DNA of 64,000 bases from CAXXOK01 sp963675365 (GTDB lineage: Bacteria; Bacillota; Clostridia; Christensenellales; Aristaeellaceae): NCBI GenBank assembly GCA_963675365.2, contig CAXXVA010000001.1, positions 558,001-622,000 on the forward strand. The letters are read 5' to 3'. The notes beneath the pieces are model-generated. The model saw only the letters and a list, made by a program, of their open reading frames with translations, was not told where the DNA came from and searched no databases. This document shows positions 24,619 to 32,910 of the stretch, in pieces. Position 1 is the first letter of the stretch; each line of letters opens with the position of its first letter. The position numbers were made by a program, and so were the translations under genes.

Positions 24619-25508
24619 CGGCGCGCGTTTATTGGTTTTCCGGCACGGGAAACTCGCTTTGGGCCGCCAGACGCATTGCCGCGCAGCTGAACGCGCCGCT
24701 GATTCCAATGGCGGCGCTCTCCGGCGGCATCCCCGTACAAAGCCAACAGCCTGTTGTACTCGTATTCCCGGTGTACAACCACCTGATCCCCTACTTGGTG
24801 CAGCGTTTTGTGTCGGCGTCCCCGACGCTTGCGGGATTGCCCATCTACGCCGTGTGTACCTACGGCGACAGCCCGGGGGTCGCGCTTGAATACCTGCAAA
24901 ATCGCATTGCGGAAAAGAGCGGGGATCTTCGCGGCGGCTTTGCCGTGCGAATGCCGTACAATTACATTTCTCCGGGAAAACAGCTGCGCAGTTTCTTCCG
25001 CCCCTTCAAGCTGCGTACGCTTGCACCGGAAGACATCTTAGCCTGTGACGAACAGGCGGAGGCCAAGATCCAAGCCGCCGCATCCTGTATTGCGGCCGGA
25101 CAGCGGGCAGCCGTCGAAACGCAGCACGAGCGGATCGAGCGCCTTGCGGATCGGCTGCATCTGCGCGATACGCTGCAAAAGCGCTTTTGGCTGCGCAAGT
25201 CCGGATACCGGGGCAAAGCGCGGATGAGCTCCGTGGCGTGCGTCCAGCTGATGGATACCGGTTTTTTCACCACGGACGCCTGTACGGGCTGCGGCACGTG
25301 CGCCCGCGTGTGCCCGGTGCATAACGTATTTCTGGATGGCGGAAGGCCGACCTGGCGTCACCGCTGCGAGCAATGCTTCGCCTGTCTGCAATGGTGCCCC
25401 GCGCAGGCCTTGCAGTTCGGCGCGGGCACGCAAGGCTGTCCCCGCTACCACCATACGGCAGTCACCTTGAACGACATGACCGTACAAAATCAGGAGGAAC
25501 AATTATGA
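24615..25508 (+). CDS. EFR1-type flavodoxin/ferredoxin fusion protein
   Basis: A 297-aa cytoplasmic electron-transfer protein. The N-terminal flavodoxin-like domain has the FMN phosphate loop FSGTGNSLWAARR. The C-terminal domain has two [4Fe-4S] motifs, CTGCGTCARVCP and CEQCFACLQWCP. This architecture matches the EFR1-type ferredoxins common in Clostridia, whose partners are mostly unknown. The GTG start at 24615 overlaps the TetR stop codon (GTGA). The next gene overlaps by ATGA. Confidence 0.85.
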   Translation: MTARVYWFSGTGNSLWAARRIAAQLNAPLIPMAALSGGIPVQSQQPVVLVFPVYNHLIPYLVQRFVSASPTLAGLPIYAVCTYGDSPGVALEYLQNRIAEKSGDLRGGFAVRMPYNYISPGKQLRSFFRPFKLRTLAPEDILACDEQAEAKIQAAASCIAAGQRAAVETQHERIERLADRLHLRDTLQKRFWLRKSGYRGKARMSSVACVQLMDTGFFTTDACTGCGTCARVCPVHNVFLDGGRPTWRHRCEQCFACLQWCPAQALQFGAGTQGCPRYHHTAVTLNDMTVQNQEEQL

Positions 25509-25867
25509 GAACAATCGGGTTCGCGGCGCTCGCGCTGCTGATCATCTCGGCGGGATTTGGAATCTGGATCGCACTGGCCGGCAGTCCGTACGGCACCGCA
25601 CTGCTGACCCTGCACAAGCTGACGAGCATCGCGTTCGGCGTGCTTTGCGTGCTCTTTTTTATTCGCAGCGTACAAAGCGGCGGCATGACGGGCGGCGATA
25701 TCGCCGTCGCGGCCGTCTTTGCGGTCTCGGTGCTCGCTCTGCTCGCGACCGGGGGTATTATGAGCGCCAAACAGCCAACCCTGCTGCTTCGCGCGATACA
25801 TATCGCGGGCTCGGCCGCCGCGTATATCACGGCGGGCATCCGGCTGGTGCGGTTCCTGATTGCGTAG
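25505..25867 (+). CDS. Small four-helix membrane protein, possible heme binder
   Basis: A 120-aa protein with four hydrophobic segments. Two histidines, H37 in LLTLHKLTS (start of helix 2) and H99 in RAIHIAGS (helix 4), are placed as in small b-type cytochrome membrane proteins. AGGAGG precedes the ATG, which overlaps the EFR1 stop codon. Co-expression with a flavodoxin/ferredoxin protein suggests a membrane redox partner. Heme binding is a hypothesis; no family is recognised with certainty. Confidence 0.7.
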   Translation: MRTIGFAALALLIISAGFGIWIALAGSPYGTALLTLHKLTSIAFGVLCVLFFIRSVQSGGMTGGDIAVAAVFAVSVLALLATGGIMSAKQPTLLLRAIHIAGSAAAYITAGIRLVRFLIA

Positions 25868-25881
25868 CACATTCAGGCGCA

Positions 25882-25909
25882 AAAACACCGTGCATTCGCA
25901 CGGTGTTTT
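25882..25909. terminator. Terminator of the TetR/EFR1 operon
   Basis: A 12-bp perfect stem AAAACACCGTGC / GCACGGTGTTTT with a 4-nt loop. It lies between two convergent units and can also end rpmJ transcription on the minus strand. Confidence 0.9.
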
Positions 25910-26046
25910 CAATGCGTTCCGACCGCTTTGCGTACATAGCGAAACTGCGTAGCGCTGTTTGAAACAGCAAACACAGATGCCAAAACACACAGCCTTCAGC
26001 CAAGGCAGCGGCAATCTTCCCTGCGCGCAGGCGCAAAGCCGGAGTT

Positions 26047-26160
26047 TTATCCCTGCTTTTGCTTATGGCGGGGATTTTCGCAGATAATCATCACGCGGCC
26101 TTTGCGCTTGATGATCTTGCACTTTTCACAGATCGGTTTCACCGAGGGACGAACTTTCAT
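26047..26160 (-). CDS. rpmJ: 50S ribosomal protein L36
   Basis: A 37-codon gene beginning MKVRPSVKPICEKCKIIKRK. The zinc ligands C11, C14, C27 and H32 are all present (zinc form). It lies 41 bp after infA in the usual order. GGAGG before the ATG supports the start. It is the last gene before the oppositely oriented TetR/EFR1 operon. Confidence 0.96.
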   Translation of the reverse strand: MKVRPSVKPICEKCKIIKRKGRVMIICENPRHKQKQG

Positions 26161-26201
26161 AACGAGTACCTCCAAATTATAGAATCCGGCGCGCGGGGCG
26201 A

Positions 26202-26423
26202 TCAGCCCTTGGAACGCCAGGTGATACGGCCGCGTGTGAGGTCGTACGGCGACAATTCGATCGTCACTTTATCGCCTGGATAAATGCGGATGAAGTTCAT
26301 ACGCATCTTGCCGGAAATGTGGGCCAGGATCTTATGGCCGCCTGCCAGCTCCACTTGGAACATGGCATTGGGAAGCGCTTCTACGACCGTGCCTTCCATT
26401 TCGATGACGTCGCTTTTAGACAA
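26202..26423 (-). CDS. infA: Translation initiation factor IF-1
   Basis: A 73-aa OB-fold protein that binds the ribosomal A site during initiation. It contains EMEGTVVEALPNAMFQVEL and HISGKMRMNFIRI, canonical for IF-1, and has the normal length. It lies between the KOW-domain gene and rpmJ. Confidence 0.97.
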   Translation of the reverse strand: MSKSDVIEMEGTVVEALPNAMFQVELAGGHKILAHISGKMRMNFIRIYPGDKVTIELSPYDLTRGRITWRSKG

Positions 26424-26456
26424 ACGTGATTTCCTCCTTGTCTTGTGGGCGAAAGC

Positions 26457-26735
26457 TCAGGCTAGGTTCTGATAGGTCTTGAGTGCTTTACGGATGTCGC
26501 TGTCGGCGGTTTGGGCTTGCTTAGAGATAGACTCGAGCGCTTCGTCCGCCACATAGGGCTTGGGGGTTAAGTGTTTGATCTGCTTCTTCTTGGGCTTAGA
26601 GAGTTTTCGGCTCAAGCCATCGGCGATCAGGACGTATTTTTCATCCAGCAGCCCGACCACAAGGAACGCTTTCCCCTTGTCGTGCCCCTGTTTGGAGAAT
26701 ACGACGCGCCCAAGCTCCTGCACTGCGGGTTTCAC
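26457..26735 (-). CDS. KOW-domain RNA-binding protein
   Basis: A 92-aa protein with an N-terminal KOW-like motif (LGRVVFSKQGHDKGKAFLVV) and a basic segment (RKLSKPKKKQIKHL), resembling L14e-type proteins. Genes of this kind often sit between map and infA in Clostridia. It is probably ribosome-associated, but its role is not established. It overlaps the end of map by 4 bp. Confidence 0.85.
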   Translation of the reverse strand: MKPAVQELGRVVFSKQGHDKGKAFLVVGLLDEKYVLIADGLSRKLSKPKKKQIKHLTPKPYVADEALESISKQAQTADSDIRKALKTYQNLA

Positions 26736-27514
26736 TTACGTTCCACCTCCGTGAAAACATAGCCCGGGTAGCTTAAGAGTTCCGGAAGTCCGCGTTCGTT
26801 GATGCAAAGGGTGTGCTCGTAATGGGAGCAGGGGCTTTTGTCGATGGTGACGACCGTCCACCCGTCGGAAAGCTCCATCACGGCGGGATCGCGCATGGCG
26901 ATCATGGGTTCCACGGCCAGCGTCATGCCCTCGCGGAGCCGGACGCCCTGCCCGGCCTTGCCGAAGTTGGGGACGCTTGGCTCCTCGTGCATATCGCGCC
27001 CGATGCCGTGGCCTACCAGCTCGCGCACCACGCCGTAGCCGTGGCTTTCCGCCAGGGTCTGGATGGCGTGGCTGATGTCCTGCAGCCGGCCGCCGTTTAA
27101 AGCCTGCCTGGCGCCAAGGAAGAAGCACTGCTCCGTCACGTCAATCAGCTTCTGTTTATCCGGCGAAATCGTACCGACCCCGACCGTAAACGCGCTGTCG
27201 GACTGCCAGCCGTCCAGAATCAGGCCGCAGTCCACCGAGAGGACGTCGCCTTCCATGAGGACGACCGTTTCGCTTGGGATGCCGTGGACCACCTGTTCGT
27301 TCAAAGACGTGCACAGCGTGGCCGGGAATCCCCGGTACCCGAGGAAGGACGGAACCGCATTCCTGTCCCGGATCAGCTTTTCGGCGAAGCCGTCAAGCTC
27401 CTTGGTGGTGACGCCGGGCTTAATCGCCTGGCGCACCTCGGACAGCACCTCGTAGAGTATCGCGCCCGCTTTTCGCATCAGCGCGATCTGCGCGGCACTT
27501 TTCAGGTAGATCAT
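26732..27514 (-). CDS. map: Methionine aminopeptidase, type I
   Basis: A 260-aa enzyme that removes initiator methionine from nascent proteins. The metal ligands are visible: aspartates in LSVDCGLILDGWQSDSA, histidine in ELVGHGIGRDMHEEP and glutamates in LAVEPM and HYEHTL. It overlaps adk by 4 bp at the start and the KOW gene by 4 bp at the end, so it is translationally coupled. Confidence 0.97.
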   Translation of the reverse strand: MIYLKSAAQIALMRKAGAILYEVLSEVRQAIKPGVTTKELDGFAEKLIRDRNAVPSFLGYRGFPATLCTSLNEQVVHGIPSETVVLMEGDVLSVDCGLILDGWQSDSAFTVGVGTISPDKQKLIDVTEQCFFLGARQALNGGRLQDISHAIQTLAESHGYGVVRELVGHGIGRDMHEEPSVPNFGKAGQGVRLREGMTLAVEPMIAMRDPAVMELSDGWTVVTIDKSPCSHYEHTLCINERGLPELLSYPGYVFTEVERK

Positions 27515-28140
27515 TGAAACGCCTGCAGCTCTTTGGCAATGGACTCGCCGAGGATCTTGTAGTACTGCGTGCCGTCTACGGCGTGCAGAATGCCCTTGGC
27601 TTTGTAGAACTCGATCAGCGGCGCGGTCTTCTGGTAATATACCTTCAGGCGGTTGAGTACCGTCGCGGGCTTGTCGTCATCGCGCTGGATCAGCGGCGTG
27701 CCGTCGTCCTCGCAGACGGTTTTCTCCTGTAGAAGCTCAACGTGGTAGCTTCTTCCGCATTTGGGGCATACCCTGCGGCCGGACAGCCGTTCGATCAGAA
27801 AATCGTCCGGCAGATTGATGTCGATCACGGCGTCGAGCGTGGCGAACCCGTCCAGCGCCTTGGCCTGATCCACGGTGCGGGGAAAGCCGTCGAGGATATA
27901 GCCGTTCTGGCAATCCGGCTCCTGCAGGCGTTCTTCCACCAGCGCGATCACGACGTGATCGGGAACGAGCTGGCCCTTATCCATAAAGGCTTGGGCTTTC
28001 AGACCCGTTTCCGTCTTTTTCTGTATCGCGGAGCGAAGCATATCGCCCGTGGAGATGTGCGCCAGCCCGAACCGTTCGGTTAAAAGCTGCGCCTGCGTGC
28101 CCTTGCCCGCGCCCGGAGGGCCGAGAAGAATAATTTTCAT
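27511..28140 (-). CDS. adk: Adenylate kinase
   Basis: A 209-aa enzyme converting ATP and AMP to two ADP. It has the P-loop GPPGAGKGTQ, DGFPRTVDQA and a LID domain with a CPKC pair, a third cysteine and an aspartate (VCEDDG), consistent with the structural zinc site of Gram-positive enzymes. GGAGGA precedes the start. An SAH element lies between it and the upstream secY. Confidence 0.97.
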   Translation of the reverse strand: MKIILLGPPGAGKGTQAQLLTERFGLAHISTGDMLRSAIQKKTETGLKAQAFMDKGQLVPDHVVIALVEERLQEPDCQNGYILDGFPRTVDQAKALDGFATLDAVIDINLPDDFLIERLSGRRVCPKCGRSYHVELLQEKTVCEDDGTPLIQRDDDKPATVLNRLKVYYQKTAPLIEFYKAKGILHAVDGTQYYKILGESIAKELQAFQ

Positions 28141-28187
28141 GATTCCTCCATTACAATGCGTTGTTCAAGAGAAGGAAGCTAGTCCCC

Positions 28188-28312
28188 AGCCTGTTCAGAA
28201 GGCCCGAGATGCTAGGAAGCGAGGGCGGTAAGGCGTTGAGCTTACTCGTTTGTAAGTGATGCGCCTTACCGGCCCGATGCTGACAACGCAGGTCGGGTCT
28301 TATGGACGGGCT
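28188..28312 (-). repeat. SAH element overlapping the secY stop codon (copy B)
   Basis: A 125-bp copy inside the spc operon, between secY and adk. Its outer stem is AGCCTGTTCA / TGGACGGGCT, with G-U wobbles where A3 has G-C. Stem 2 is GGGCGGTAAGGCG / CGCCTTACCGGCCC, apex CTTACTCGTTTGTAAGTGA. The last two bases of the stop codon TAG are the first two bases of the element (AGCCCG) on the coding strand. About 47 bp separate it from adk. Confidence 0.85.
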
Positions 28313-29603
28313 AAGAGATTTTGTCGTAGTTGCGGGACACCAAATGCTCATCCAACTGCCGCTTGGTTTCCAGAATAACGGAAACCACGATCAGCAGGCT
28401 CGACGCGCCAAATGGCAGCGCCTGCGCGGTACTCCGGGCGAACAGGCCCGGAATGGTGGCAAGCAGCGCCAGGAAGATCGCGGCAAACATGGTCAGCCTC
28501 GAGTTAATGCGCTTTAGGTAATCCACCGTCGGCCGGCCGGGGCGAACCGAGGGGATCGCGCCGCCCTGCTGCTGGATGTTCTTGGCGATTTCATCGGGGT
28601 TGAAGGAAATGGACGAGTAGAAGAACGTGAACGCGAAGATCAACAGCGCCATCACGCTCTGGTAGCCGATCGAGGACGAATACATATGCGCGTTCCACCA
28701 CTGGGCAACGGCGCTGCTCGAGCCGCCGACCAACTGAATGATCGTACCCGGGAACGCCATGAACGAATATGCAAAGATCAGCGGCAGCACGCCCACGGAG
28801 ATGAGCTTGAGCGGGATGACCTGGTTTTGCCCGCCGTACATCTTGCGCCCGGATACGCGCTTGGCGAAGTGCACGTTGATACGGCGCACGCCAAGGTCCG
28901 CCCAGGTGATGACAACGATCATGATCAGGGAAACCGCGAGCACCGCAAACAGGGTCATCCACGGGGTGAGGCTAGTCGCGGCGAGCGCTTCCTTGCCAAG
29001 CTGCACATACCCGTTGAAGAGGTTGTTGACGATACCGGCGGCGATCAGCAGCGAGATGCCGTTGCCGATGCCCTTTTCGGTGATACGCTCGCCGATCCAC
29101 ATGGCGAGCGCGGTGCCGCCGGCCATGGAGATGCCGACCAGCACGTAGTTTTCCCAGCCGGCTTTGATGTAGCCGAGGCTGGATACCAGGCCGACGGCCT
29201 GGAAAACGGCAAGTCCGACCGTGACATATCGGGTCATCTGCGCGATCTTTTTACGCCCTTCGTCGCCGCTCTTCTGCATCCGCTCCAACGCCGGAATGGC
29301 GATGGTCAACAGCTGCATAATAATGCTGGCGTTGATGTAGGGAGTAATACCCATGGCCATGATGGTCATCTGGCCGAAGTTGTTACCGGTCATCATGTTG
29401 ACCAAGTCCAACAGCGGCAGTGTCGTCGATCCCACCGCGGCCTGCACGGCGACGTAATCCACGCCGGGGGCCGGAATGACGCCGACAAGGCGGAAAAGCA
29501 CCAGCATCATGAAGGTGTAAATCAGCTTCTTGCGGATGTCGGTAACTTTCCAGGCATTACGCAGCGACTCCATCATACCGGGGTTGTTGCGGTTGCGCGC
29601 CAT
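28311..29603 (-). CDS. secY: Protein translocase subunit SecY
   Basis: A 430-aa channel protein with ten transmembrane helices, forming the SecYEG pore. It contains VMLVLFRLVGVIPAPGVD in the first helix region, GMGITPYINASIIMQLL-type plug/helix residues and the cytoplasmic loop near NPDEIAKNIQQQGG. It starts 1 bp after rplO. Its stop codon is shared with the SAH element. Confidence 0.98.
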   Translation of the reverse strand: MARNRNNPGMMESLRNAWKVTDIRKKLIYTFMMLVLFRLVGVIPAPGVDYVAVQAAVGSTTLPLLDLVNMMTGNNFGQMTIMAMGITPYINASIIMQLLTIAIPALERMQKSGDEGRKKIAQMTRYVTVGLAVFQAVGLVSSLGYIKAGWENYVLVGISMAGGTALAMWIGERITEKGIGNGISLLIAAGIVNNLFNGYVQLGKEALAATSLTPWMTLFAVLAVSLIMIVVITWADLGVRRINVHFAKRVSGRKMYGGQNQVIPLKLISVGVLPLIFAYSFMAFPGTIIQLVGGSSSAVAQWWNAHMYSSSIGYQSVMALLIFAFTFFYSSISFNPDEIAKNIQQQGGAIPSVRPGRPTVDYLKRINSRLTMFAAIFLALLATIPGLFARSTAQALPFGASSLLIVVSVILETKRQLDEHLVSRNYDKIS

Positions 29604-29604
29604 G

Positions 29605-30051
29605 TTACTTCACCTCGGCTTTCCCGCCGAGGGTCTCGATCTTCTCCTGTGCGCTCTTGGAAAACTTTGCGGCCTGCACGGTCAGCTTCTTGGTAAGCTC
29701 ACCGCCGCCCAGGATTTTCACGCCGTCCATGGTCTTTTTGATCAGTCCGGCTTCCTTGAGCTTCTCCGCTGTGACCACAGAGCCATTCCTGAAGACATCG
29801 AGTTTCCCGACGTTAACAGTCGCGTACTCGGTACGGAATATGTTGGTGAATCCTTTTTTGGGAACGCGGCGCGTCAGCGGCATCTGGCCGCCTTCAAACC
29901 CGGGGCGTACGCCGCCGCCGGAGCGGGCGTTCTGGCCTTTGTGCCCTTTGCCGGAGGTCTTGCCCAGACCCGAACCCGTACCCCTGCCCAAACGCTTGGG
30001 GGATGTGGTAGAACCGGCGGCGGGCTGCAGTTCATGCAGTTTCATCGGCAA
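29605..30051 (-). CDS. rplO: 50S ribosomal protein L15
   Basis: A 148-aa L15. It has MKLHELQPAAGSTTSPKRLG at the start and the glycine-rich GRGTGSGLGKTSGKGHKGQ segment. The C-terminal globular domain is complete. It lies between rpmD and secY, as in most bacteria. Confidence 0.97.
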   Translation of the reverse strand: MPMKLHELQPAAGSTTSPKRLGRGTGSGLGKTSGKGHKGQNARSGGGVRPGFEGGQMPLTRRVPKKGFTNIFRTEYATVNVGKLDVFRNGSVVTAEKLKEAGLIKKTMDGVKILGGGELTKKLTVQAAKFSKSAQEKIETLGGKAEVK

Positions 30052-30057
30052 TCCCTC

Positions 30058-30240
30058 CTACTTTGCTTTCTCTTGGACGTCGATCATATGCTGGACACGG
30101 AAGATCTGCCCCCGGATGCAGGGGTTGTCTTCCTTGACCACGGTCTGCCCGATTTTCCTCAGGCCCAGCGCGGCGACGGTGTCCTTGTGCACCTGCAGGC
30201 TTGAGATCGGCGATTTCTTGAGTGTGATATACAGTTTCAT
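30058..30240 (-). CDS. rpmD: 50S ribosomal protein L30
   Basis: A 60-aa L30 of the short bacterial type. It begins MKLYITLKKSPIS, with LRKIGQTVVKEDNPCIRGQ following. It is placed between rpsE and rplO. Confidence 0.96.
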   Translation of the reverse strand: MKLYITLKKSPISSLQVHKDTVAALGLRKIGQTVVKEDNPCIRGQIFRVQHMIDVQEKAK

Positions 30241-30253
30241 GTCGTCGGCCTCC

Positions 30254-30763
30254 TCAGCCCAGGATTTCTTCCACGGTCTTGCCGCGGAGTTTGGCGATCT
30301 GCTCGACTGTACGAAGCTGCTTGAGCCCTTCCAGTGTGGCTTTCACCATATTGATGCGGTTGGATGTGCCATAGCTTTTGGTGCGGATATCGCGCACGCC
30401 GGCAAGCTCCAGTACGGCGCGCGCAGCGCCGCCCGCGATCACGCCCGTGCCTTCCGGCGCGGGAATCAATACCACCTTGCCGGTGCCAAAGCGGCCAATC
30501 GAGTCATGCGGGATGCTCGTGCCGGTGATCGGCACGGTGATCAGGCTTTTCTTGGCCTTGTCCACGCCCTTGCGGATGGCTTCGGAAATTTCGGCAGCTT
30601 TGCCGATGCCCGCGCCCACACGGCCTTTTTCATCGCCGACCACGACCAGCGCCGCGAAGCGGAAGTTACGTCCGCCCTTGACAACCTTGGTAACGCGGTT
30701 GATGGCGACGAGCTTCTCTTTAAATTCGCTTTCCTGGTCCCTGCGTTGTCCCATGCGTTGCAT
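30254..30763 (-). CDS. rpsE: 30S ribosomal protein S5
   Basis: A 169-aa S5, a 30S protein involved in decoding accuracy. It has the double-stranded RNA-binding segment with GGRNFRFAALVVVGD and GRVGAGIGKAAEI, and the C-terminal domain with APEGTGVIAGGAARAVLEL. GGAGGA lies 7 bp before the ATG at 30763. Confidence 0.97.
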   Translation of the reverse strand: MQRMGQRRDQESEFKEKLVAINRVTKVVKGGRNFRFAALVVVGDEKGRVGAGIGKAAEISEAIRKGVDKAKKSLITVPITGTSIPHDSIGRFGTGKVVLIPAPEGTGVIAGGAARAVLELAGVRDIRTKSYGTSNRINMVKATLEGLKQLRTVEQIAKLRGKTVEEILG

Positions 30764-30777
30764 GCGTTCGTCCTCCT

Positions 30778-31146
30778 TTAGAACTTAAGTCCGGCTTCGC
30801 GCGCGCCAGCGGCCAATTCCGCCACGCGGCCCGTGTACACGTACCCGCCGCGGTCGAAGACCACTTGCTCGACGCCCGCTTTTTTCGCGCGCTCTGCGAT
30901 CGCCTGGCCGACGATCTTGGCGGCGCCTTTTTTATCGGTGTCTTTGACACGCTCCTTGACGTCCTTCTCCATCGTGGAGGCGGCAGCAAGGGTCACGCCC
31001 TTGGAGTCGTCGATGACCTGCGCATAGATATTGGTCAGGCTGCGGTATACGCAAAGGCGCGGTACGGCCGGGGTGCCCGAGACCTTTTTGCGGACCCGCG
31101 CGTGGCGAACCACACGATCTGCGTTACGATCCTTTTTCTTATACAT
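30778..31146 (-). CDS. rplR: 50S ribosomal protein L18
   Basis: A 122-aa 5S rRNA-binding protein. It has RLCVYRSLTNIYAQVIDD, VVFDRGGYVYTGRVAELA and the end AREAGLKF, all canonical. The basic N-terminus contacts rRNA. It is separated from rpsE by 14 bp. Confidence 0.97.
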   Translation of the reverse strand: MYKKKDRNADRVVRHARVRKKVSGTPAVPRLCVYRSLTNIYAQVIDDSKGVTLAAASTMEKDVKERVKDTDKKGAAKIVGQAIAERAKKAGVEQVVFDRGGYVYTGRVAELAAGAREAGLKF

Positions 31147-31164
31147 GTTCGGTCCCCTTTCCCA

Positions 31165-31701
31165 TTAACCGGCTTTGCCTTCCTTGCGGCGGATATGCTC
31201 GTCCACATAGCGGATGCCTTTGCCCAGGTAAGGCTCAGGCTTGCGAATGGCGCGGATATCGGCGGCAAGGTTGCCAACGACCTGTTTGTTGATGCCTTTG
31301 ACCACGATGGTGGTCTGATCAGGCGTTTCAAACTCCACATTTTCGGGCGCTTCAAGCACCACGGGATGTGAAAACCCGATGTTGATGGTGAGCTTTTTGC
31401 CCTCTGCGGCGGCACGGTAGCCGGTGCCCACGAGCTTCAGGGTCTTTGCAAACCCGTCGGTCACGCCGACGACCATGTTGTTAACCAGGCTGCGGTAGAG
31501 GCCGTGCATGGCCTTGTGCGGCTTGGCGTCGGTCGGGCGCGTCATCGTGATGACGCCCGCTTCCTGCTTGAGCTTGATATCGGTGTTCACCGCCTGCGAA
31601 AGCGTGCCTTTGGGGCCCTTGACGGTCACGACGTTCTGATCGTCCACAGTGACCGTAACGCCGGCGGGAACGGTAATGGGCGCGTTGCCGATTCTTGACA
31701 T
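31165..31701 (-). CDS. rplF: 50S ribosomal protein L6
   Basis: A 178-aa L6 near the factor-binding site of the 50S subunit. It begins MSRIGNAPITVPAGV, has the internal duplication typical of L6, and contains PEPYLGKGIRYVDEHIRRKEG at the C-terminus. Confidence 0.97.
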   Translation of the reverse strand: MSRIGNAPITVPAGVTVTVDDQNVVTVKGPKGTLSQAVNTDIKLKQEAGVITMTRPTDAKPHKAMHGLYRSLVNNMVVGVTDGFAKTLKLVGTGYRAAAEGKKLTINIGFSHPVVLEAPENVEFETPDQTTIVVKGINKQVVGNLAADIRAIRKPEPYLGKGIRYVDEHIRRKEGKAG

Positions 31702-31722
31702 TTCTTCTTCCCCTCCCTGCCG

Positions 31723-32121
31723 TTACCAGACGTAGGCGAGCACTTCGCCGCCGACCATCTGTTTGCGGGCATCCTTGTCGGTCATCATACCTTTGGAGGT
31801 GGAGATGATCGCGATGCCAAGGCCGCCCAGGACCTTGGGCAAGGAGCCGTTATTGGCGTACACGCGCAGGCCGGGCTTGGAAATCTTCTTCAGTCCCGCG
31901 ATAACGGGCTGCTTGCCTTCGATGTACTTGAGTGTGATTTTTATATTGCCTTGCGGGCCGTCCTTGATGAAATCAACGCCCTTGACGTAGCCTTCGGCAA
32001 GTAAGATCTTGGCGATGGCTTTCTTGGGGTTTGAGGCAGGGATGACGACCGCATCATGCTTGGCCACCTGCGCATTGCGGATGCGGGTGAGCATATCGGC
32101 GATGGGATCATTCATGACCAT
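31723..32121 (-). CDS. rpsH: 30S ribosomal protein S8
   Basis: A 132-aa S8, a central 16S rRNA-binding protein and, in E. coli, translational repressor of the spc operon. It contains DPIADMLTRIRNAQVAKHD and the C-terminal STSKGMMTDKDARK. GGAGG lies 7 bp before the first ATG at 32121. Confidence 0.97.
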   Translation of the reverse strand: MVMNDPIADMLTRIRNAQVAKHDAVVIPASNPKKAIAKILLAEGYVKGVDFIKDGPQGNIKITLKYIEGKQPVIAGLKKISKPGLRVYANNGSLPKVLGGLGIAIISTSKGMMTDKDARKQMVGGEVLAYVW

Positions 32122-32148
32122 GGGAAAACCTCCTTTGTTCCGTCCCGC

Positions 32149-32334
32149 TTACCAGCTGGCTTTGCGGACGCCTGGGATCTGGCCCTTGTACGCCAGTTCT
32201 CTGAAGCAGATGCGGCAGATGCCATACTTGCGAAGCACCGAGTGCGGACGTCCGCACAGGCGGCAGCGCGTGTAAGCCCGAGTGGAGAATTTGGCGGGGC
32301 GTGCCTGCTTGATCTTCATGCTTGTTTTTGCCAC
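32149..32334 (-). CDS. rpsZ: 30S ribosomal protein S14, zinc type
   Basis: A 61-aa S14 of the short zinc-binding form. Its four cysteines are in CRLCGRPHSVLRKYGICRIC. This form is usual in Bacillota and Actinobacteria, and replaces the longer zinc-free S14. Confidence 0.97.
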   Translation of the reverse strand: MAKTSMKIKQARPAKFSTRAYTRCRLCGRPHSVLRKYGICRICFRELAYKGQIPGVRKASW

Positions 32335-32353
32335 GATGTTGTCTCCCTTCTAC

Positions 32354-32896
32354 TTACGAAGCGTACGGCATGCCGAGGAGGCTCAAAAGTTCTTTGCATT
32401 CCTCATCGGTCTTCGCCGAAGTAACGAAAATAATTTCCATGCCGCGGACCTTTTCCACCTTATCGTAGTTGATTTCGGGGAAAATCAGCTGGTCGCGCAG
32501 CGCCAGGGCGTAGTTGCCGCGGCCGTCGAACGCTTTGGCGGATACGCCGCGGAAGTCGCGCACGCGGGGAAGCACGATGTTGACGAGCTTGTCAACGAAC
32601 TCTTCCATGCGGTCGCCGCGAAGCGTTACCTTCGCGCCGACGCTCATGCCCTGGCGAAGCTTAAAGTTTGCCACGGACTTGCGCGCCTTGGTTACGATGG
32701 GCTTCTGCCCGGCGATCTGGGTGAGTTCCGCCACGGCGTTTTCAAGCGCTTTGGCGTTATCCTTGCAGTCGCCCAGGCCCATGTTGATGACGACTTTGTG
32801 GATCTTTGGGATCTGCATGTCGTTCTTGTAGCCGAATTTCTGCTTGAGCGCAGGCGCGGCTTCGTTTTGGAATTTTTCCTTTAACCGTGTTGCCAT
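32354..32896 (-). CDS. rplE: 50S ribosomal protein L5
   Basis: A 180-aa L5 that binds 5S rRNA and contacts the P-site tRNA. It contains IPKIHKVVINMGLGD, AGQKPIVTKARKSVANFKLR and LPRVRDFRGV, as expected. It lies between rplX and rpsZ. Confidence 0.97.
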   Translation of the reverse strand: MATRLKEKFQNEAAPALKQKFGYKNDMQIPKIHKVVINMGLGDCKDNAKALENAVAELTQIAGQKPIVTKARKSVANFKLRQGMSVGAKVTLRGDRMEEFVDKLVNIVLPRVRDFRGVSAKAFDGRGNYALALRDQLIFPEINYDKVEKVRGMEIIFVTSAKTDEECKELLSLLGMPYAS

Positions 32897-32910
32897 TCAG
32901 CCGAACCTCC

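Noticed and set aside
28686..29696. Plus-strand frame of 336 codons opposite secY
   Set aside because: It is antisense to a clear SecY, with a His/Asp/Gly-rich sequence and no motif.
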